NCBI GenBank assembly: GCA_902836505.1
Contig: CADFQU010000070.1
Location: 1 to 5,800 of the forward strand
Length of the DNA: 5,800 bases
DNA from: Streptococcaceae bacterium
GTDB lineage: Bacteria > Bacillota > Bacilli > Lactobacillales > Streptococcaceae
Direction: 5' to 3'
In this document: in pieces, positions 4,785-5,800 of the stretch
How positions within the stretch are numbered: position 1 is the stretch's first letter
Layout: each line of letters starts with the position of its first letter
Notes under the pieces: generated by a model
What the model was told of the DNA's origin: nothing
Databases searched by the model: none
The model's input: the letters and a program-made list of their open reading frames with translations, nothing else
Position numbers and translations under genes: made by a program

Positions 4785-5800
4785 ATGAAGCGACATGCAG
4801 TCCAATTAATTGCTCGTGGTGCGATCAATAGAATGGGAAATATGCTCTATGATTATGGGAATAGTGTCTGGCTGGCCTCGATGGGGACGGTAGGAAAGAC
4901 AGTATTGGGGATTTATCAGATTTCTGAACTTGTGACCTCCATTCTAGTTAATCCATTTGGAGGCGTGATCTCAGATCGTTTTTCCCGTCGCAAGATTTTG
5001 ATGACGACCGACATGGTTTGTGGCCTTCTTTGTTTGGGCATTTCTTTTATTCGAAACGATCGCTGGATGATTGTGGCTTTGATTTTTGCCAATATTGTCC
5101 AGGCCATTGCCTTCGCTTTTTCTAGAACTGCCAATAAAGCCATTATTACAGAAGTTGTAGAGAAAGACGAGATTGTAACCTATAATGCCCACTTAGAGTT
5201 AGTCTTACAAGTTATCGGTGTTAGTTCACCTGTCTTCTCTTTTCTTGTTTTACAATTTGCCAGTCTCCATGCGACCCTCTTACTAGATGCGCTGACTTTT
5301 TTCATCGCTTTTGTTTTGGTGGCATTCCTTCCGAAAGAAGAAGCCAAGGTTCAAGAAAAGAAAGGGTTTACGGCAAAGGATATTTTTTCTGATATAAAGG
5401 ATGGATTGCACTACATCTGGCAGCAGAAAGACATTTTCTTTCTCTTATTGGTGGCTTCCAGTGTCAATTTCTTTTTTGCAGCTTTTGAGTTTTTACTTCC
5501 CTTTTCCAATCGACTTTACGGAGTCAAGGGGGCTTATGCGACCATCTTAACCTTGGGAGCTATCGGGTCCATTATCGGAGCCTTGATCGCCAATAAATTT
5601 AAATCAAGCATGGAGATGCTTCTCTTCTTATTGATTTTAACAGGAGTAGGAGTATTCATGATGGGCTTACCTCTTCCTCCTCTCCTTTCATTTTCTGGAA
5701 ATTTAGTCTGTGAACTCTTTATGACGATTTTTAATATCCACTTTTTTACCCAAGTTCAAACCAAGGTAGAAGGAGACTATCTGGGCAGGGTCTTAAGCAC
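4785..5800 (+). CDS. MFS exporter, DHA3-like, copy 2 (3' end beyond the window)
   Basis: An uninterrupted frame of 338 codons plus 2 bases runs from ATG 4785 to the window edge with no stop, so the gene is partial only because of the window. It aligns to copy 1 without net indels, about 300 of 338 residues identical by hand count. It keeps Asp23 and motif A (GGVISDRFSRRK, 59-70). Differences are mild in the first half: P115T and G111A in and just after helix 4, S10A, G52S. They are denser in the second half: I272F, A273K, K277E, G288V, Y300L, F301L, D317N, V320F and others. These changes could alter substrate choice. By comparison with copy 1, about 55 residues should lie beyond the edge. It has a perfect ribosome site (AAGGAGG, 7 bases before the ATG) and its own likely promoter, so unlike copy 1 it need not depend on the Rgg operon for transcription. 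Whether the missing end is intact cannot be seen. Confidence 0.92.
   Translation, partial: MKRHAVQLIARGAINRMGNMLYDYGNSVWLASMGTVGKTVLGIYQISELVTSILVNPFGGVISDRFSRRKILMTTDMVCGLLCLGISFIRNDRWMIVALIFANIVQAIAFAFSRTANKAIITEVVEKDEIVTYNAHLELVLQVIGVSSPVFSFLVLQFASLHATLLLDALTFFIAFVLVAFLPKEEAKVQEKKGFTAKDIFSDIKDGLHYIWQQKDIFFLLLVASSVNFFFAAFEFLLPFSNRLYGVKGAYATILTLGAIGSIIGALIANKFKSSMEMLLFLLILTGVGVFMMGLPLPPLLSFSGNLVCELFMTIFNIHFFTQVQTKVEGDYLGRVLS

Larger units (their letters stand above)
3497..5800 (+). repeat. Tandem gene duplication: two MFS exporter copies, direct orientation
   Basis: Bases 3497-4512 and 4785-5800 are direct repeats with a constant offset of 1288, so no net insertion or deletion has occurred. 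Similarity starts around the ribosome site (AAGGAG followed by T-rich DNA) and continues to the window edge. The upstream gap of copy 2 has no counterpart before copy 1. Identity is uneven: exact tracts of 41 bases (3963-4003 and 5251-5291) and 42 bases (4034-4075 and 5322-5363) alternate with stretches that differ at many third positions. Confidence 0.9.

Noticed and set aside
4916..5143. Minus-strand open frames inside both exporter copies (also 3628-3861)
   Set aside because: They are antisense shadows; they recur in both copies only because the genes are homologous, and they have no ribosome sites or family resemblance.

Overview
The window looks like a chromosomal segment of a low-to-moderate GC Firmicute, most likely a Streptococcus of the mitis/sanguinis type. 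This rests on the streptococcal character of the ABC-F protein, an Rgg-family regulator (a family centred on streptococci and relatives), AAGGAG-type ribosome binding sites and AT-rich intergenic DNA. The species call is inference. All genes I can support are on the + strand.

Layout. (1) Positions 1-193 hold the C-terminal end of a small membrane protein, closed by a strong intrinsic terminator (stem 203-233 plus T tract). (2) A near-consensus promoter (TTGTCA, 17 bp, TACAAT, 241-269) lies between that terminator and the ATG at 276 of a 635-residue ABC-F ATPase. The predicted transcription start falls on or next to the A of the ATG, so this mRNA looks leaderless. (3) 57 bp downstream comes a 117-residue all-helical protein of uncertain function (DUF6483-like from memory). 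It is followed after 4 bp by an Rgg/GadR/MutR regulator of 290 residues, and after 25 bp by a 392-residue MFS exporter. I see no terminator between 276 and 4675, so these four genes could be read through as one unit. (4) A 109-bp regulatory gap (4676-4784) separates this exporter from a second, tandem copy of the same exporter, which runs off the right edge. The two copies align without net indels over 338 residues and are about 89% identical by hand count.

How the parts may work together. Rgg proteins are usually pheromone- or ligand-responsive activators of nearby genes, so the regulator may control one or both exporters. The gap before the second exporter is the most unusual stretch. A 14-bp inverted repeat brackets an extended -10 promoter, and its right arm contains the Shine-Dalgarno sequence of exporter 2. 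A 7-codon ORF covers the left arm. A transcript starting at the internal promoter would have a free ribosome site, while a read-through transcript from exporter 1 would fold the site away unless ribosomes on the short ORF open it. This resembles the translational attenuators known for some resistance genes, but here it is a hypothesis from sequence alone.

I found no RNA genes, insertion sequences or CRISPR arrays. No gene-free stretch exceeds 300 bases.
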